From contig JARWKL010000006.1 in assembly GCA_029961685.1 (NCBI GenBank), positions 3,224,001 to 3,288,000 of the forward strand: a stretch of 64,000 bases of DNA, given 5' to 3'. The position numbers and the translations under genes are program-made. Within the stretch, counting starts at the first letter, position 1. Every line of letters starts with the position of its first letter. The stretch comes from Aristolochia californica (taxonomy: Eukaryota > Streptophyta > Magnoliopsida > Piperales > Aristolochiaceae). Positions 61,401 through 64,000 of the stretch are shown piece by piece. The notes beneath the pieces were generated by a model. It made no database searches. It worked only from the letters and a program-made list of their open reading frames with translations, and was not told where the DNA came from.

Positions 61401-61638
61401 CCTCACGAGCGGAGCCAATCATCTCTTTCATCATGAAATCGTAAAACATGCAATGAGAGTTGGATAGAAAGTCAAAGAACCATTCATCGACTTAGTCAAT
61501 TGACTAACCGACAACAGAATTAAAGAAAATTTAAGAACTAGTAAAGCAGGTTGAGGAGATAAGAAAGGCACAGGAGTAACAATACCAACACTTTGAACAA
61601 ATGAAACAGACCCATTAGCTAGATTAACATGTTTAACA
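58500..61638 (-). mobile_element. decayed Copia retrotransposon, interrupted by a LINE
   Basis: Minus strand. 3' LTR from TGTTAGAAAATCC at 58844 down to about 58500 (end uncertain), preceded by polypurine tract TTTGAGGGAGAG. Pol order going up in coordinate: RNase H tail (58891-59148: LYCDNQATTFIAKN, RTKHKEVDCHFIRD, QLEDVFTK); reverse transcriptase (about 59590-60480: LVAKGY, FSPVVRLSSVK, AIYGLKESPRAWF); integrase (about 60650-61230: GCPQQNGVVECK, YWGDDVLTA); then protease/linker-like sequence up to 61638. The RT has lost the YVDD-containing stretch between DHSLFVLKRS and VKYFLGVEM. Frameshifts and stops are frequent. The 5' part is cut off by the LINE. Confidence 0.85.
60819..60918 (-). repeat. 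50-bp tandem duplication in the Copia integrase
   Basis: The 50-base segment 60819-60868 is repeated exactly at 60869-60918. It codes the GCPQQNGVVECK part of the integrase. Because 50 is not a multiple of three, the second copy shifts the frame. Confidence 0.95.
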
Positions 61639-64000
61639 TTTTTTTTTTTTTTGAGAAAAAGTGTGAAAGTATATTACTGAGAGAGAGAGAGATACAAACC
61701 TAACTAAACAAGACCTTCCTCCACAACAAGATGTTGGAGAAAAATACATGTTTTAGCTTGTTTATCCGCTAAGTGATTAGCGGATGTAGGAATATAATTC
61801 CATGTACATTGTAATTGAGAAGTTAAGGTACATACATCATCAAATAGATTCTAGTGACGCCAAGGCGGTTTACATTTCTTAGTCCCCCAACTGATAACGA
61901 CTTGAGAATCGCCTTCAACATATAATGGGCCTACTAACCTTTGATGGAATAGTTTGAGACCATTAAATAATCCAGATAATTCTGTCGTAGTAGAATCTGA
62001 AATCCCAATAGGTCCAGCAAAAAAAAGGAGAAGATTCCCTTTATCATCGTGAATAACCCCACCATAGCCAACAGGTCCTGGAAAACCAAATGCATTTCTA
62101 TCAAAGTTTAGTTTAAAGTACCTGACCGGGGGGGGGGGGGGGACCAAGTCTTCATTATAGGAGGTCGAGGGGGATACGTCATTTTTGCAACCAGATTCCA
62201 GTTTTCTCGTAAGTTGATTCCTTCAAGGATTTTAAATTCTTTTCTCATACGAATCCAAGATGTAACTTGCCCAATAACTTGATTGCTAAGAACACTATTA
62301 GGGAGCGATTTTTTATTAAACCTTCAATTATTCCGCTCTTTCCAAAGGGCTCAGATGATGTGACCAACGCAGCAAGAGATTAAAAGCTTTCCAAGTTTTG
62401 GGTGATTAGACTTAGTGATTGTATGAATAGTTTCTGTGCGGTTTTGATAAGAGCAATACTGCAGGCCGATTTTGTTGATGAGTGGTCCACACCGAGTGAG
62501 CATATTTACACAACAATAATATATGATCCGCAGTTTCAGTGGAGACAAAGTAGAACGGGCACATAGGATCAGCAACTTGAGTTCCGCGATATATTAACGA
62601 GTCCGAAGTCAATATTTTATTTTGGCAAGTCGTTCACATAGGAATTGTGCAAAGTCCACGCAATTGCAGAGGAGTGACCAGATTGAGTAGGGGGGTGAGA
62701 AGAGTTTTATATGCAATTGAGGTAGAGAACGTATCAAGAGCATTGCTTACGCAAACCGCAGATAATTTCGTAATAAAATCAACAACTTCAAGAGTTTCTG
62801 TTTCTATTAGAGTTCTACGGAGATTTAAGTTCCAGTTACCAGAGTTCTGCCAGACCACTGAAATATAATCGTCATTGTTCCTTGCAAGAGAGAAGATTTG
62901 ACAAAAGCTAGAGTTTAGGCTAGCTTGGGCAATCCGTCCAAAATTTTGTCCTATTTCCAGATCCCACATAGCACTTGACGGATTTTTTAAAAACAGGGAG
63001 CAGCGCTGCTATATTTTTCCAAACAGAAGATAGCTTGTTATACCTTCCTCCTTCAGTCCACCATCCGGAGGATTTGTTTGCTTTACCGGCCACTATATTC
63101 TGCCAAATCAGAGACGGAAATATATTGAATTTCCAGAGCCATTTCAGAAGAAAAGCTGAGTTAGTTGTTGCAATGTCACGAATCCCAAGATCACCCTCAG
63201 CATAAGGCTTACAAACGTCAACCCATTTTACAAGACTATATTTTTTTTCCCCGTTTGCCCTCCCCATAAAAATCGTCTTTTCAGAAACTTGATTCTCTTG
63301 CTGACAGAGACAAGACAGCGGTACAGGGAAAGAAAATAAGATGGAATACCATGTAAACAAGACTTGATCAGAATGAGTTTACCAACTTTAGACAACAATT
63401 TCCCTTTCCAGGAAGAGAGCCCACCTTCCAGCCGCTCAATGACGGGGTGCCAAGAAGATTTCGAGGGCAAGGCAGAGGATAGGAGGAGACCCAAATACGT
63501 TCCCGGAGATGAATCAACTATACAGCCCAGATAATTCCCCATGGAGTTGAGAACCAGGGGGTCAATATTAAAACCTAAAATAGAAGATTTAGCCCAACTT
63601 ACCTTCTGTCCAGAGGACAACTCAAAGAGATTTAGCAAAGCTTTCAAATGCGAGATTTGAGAGAAGGAGCCTTCTTCGAAAAAAACGGTATCATCAGCAT
63701 ATTGTAGTAAAGGAATGTCCTGGCCCGAATCTGTTGAGATAGGATTGAGCCAGCCGGATCTTTTGGCAAATTCGACCATAGAAGCAAGATGCTCCCCCAA
63801 GAGAGTGAAAAGGAAGGGGGACAGAGGGTCACCTTGTCTTATTCCTCTCGTGGCTTTGAAATAACCACAAGGAGTCCCATTTACTAGAACAAAAAAAAAA
63901 ATGGGGAAGATATGCAGCTTCTCATCCAAAATTTCCACCGAGTCCCGAAACCCATTTTATCAAACAGGTAATCAATAAGTTTCCAATTTACACGGTCAAA
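61639..64000 (-). mobile_element. LINE (non-LTR retrotransposon), 3' half, inserted in the Copia element
   Basis: Minus strand, entering from the right edge. Reverse transcriptase at about 63228-64000: a FDRVNWKLIDYLFDKMGFG block at the edge, GIRQGDPLSPFLF, the catalytic QYADDT and YLGLLLSS/WKGKLLSK blocks. Then zf-RVT region (62634-63240: WVDVCKPYAEGDLGIRD, SGNRTKFW) and a complete RNase H domain (about 61780-62150: KLNFDRNAFG, GYGGVIHDD, TTTELSGL, VEGDSQVVISW, then NHLADKQAK). The 3' end is a 14-base A tail (T at 61639-61652). Frameshifts occur at homopolymers, for example the A run near 63890 and the T run near 63241. It is fairly well preserved, so probably the youngest insertion in this cluster. 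Confidence 0.88.
62131..62144 (+). repeat. G homopolymer (about 14 bases) in the LINE
   Basis: A run of G on the plus strand, coding polyproline just before the LINE RNase H domain (KTWSPPPPP-type linker). It is a likely spot for indels. Confidence 0.85.

Overview
The window is nuclear DNA of a flowering plant. It shows intron-containing plant gene families (AHL, SUPERMAN-like zinc finger, AIPP2-like PHD protein, SIN2-type GTPase, class I small heat shock protein), degenerate CCCTAAA plant-telomere units, and plant-type Copia, CACTA, LINE and TRIM elements. Overall the DNA is AT-rich, with GC-rich islands at the AHL gene, at 10.4-11.6 kb, 14.1-14.6 kb, 37.7-38.7 kb and the zinc-finger gene. 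I cannot place the species or order from the sequence alone.

Layout. 0-1 kb: the first three exons of a mitochondrial/nucleolar-type MTG1/SIN2 GTPase gene on the minus strand, running off the left edge. 1-6.2 kb: gene-poor, with two tRNA-like (pol III/SINE-like) sequences and a LINE RNase H remnant. 6.2-7.1 kb: intronless AHL transcription factor gene (minus). 7.7-8.5 kb: the right end of a CACTA transposon. 8.5-16.6 kb: no recognised gene, but a cluster of four CACGTG boxes near 14.1-14.5 kb. 16.7-26.1 kb: a non-autonomous LTR retrotransposon family and a tandemly duplicated small-heat-shock-protein locus. One HSP20 copy is open, the other is a pseudogene. The duplication carried half of one LTR element with it, and a second element later landed in the duplicated unit. 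26-31.5 kb: AT-rich DNA, an interstitial telomere-like array and a second CACTA remnant of the same family. 31.5-34.4 kb: a mosaic of a Copia 3' end, an inverted LTR half and a third member of the non-autonomous LTR family. 37.1-37.3 kb: a complete TRIM (miniature LTR element) with a perfect 5-bp target duplication. 41.1-41.7 kb: SUPERMAN-like C2H2 repressor (minus). 43.6-45.4 kb: a large purine/pyrimidine inverted repeat around an AT-rich core. 48.9-54.6 kb: a ten-exon AIPP2-like PHD-finger gene (plus) whose best model needs two GC-AG introns. 55.8-57.6 kb: LINE fragments. 58.3-58.5 kb: the terminal exon of an unidentified minus-strand gene, immediately preceded by a decayed Copia element that is itself interrupted by a LINE reaching the right edge.

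The genes do not form a pathway; this is ordinary dispersed plant gene order. Most of the structure worth attention lies in the mobile-element history: tandem duplication with a captured LTR, nested insertions, the intact TRIM and the inverted repeat, together with the unusual splice sites of the PHD gene. I did not find a clearly new biological system.
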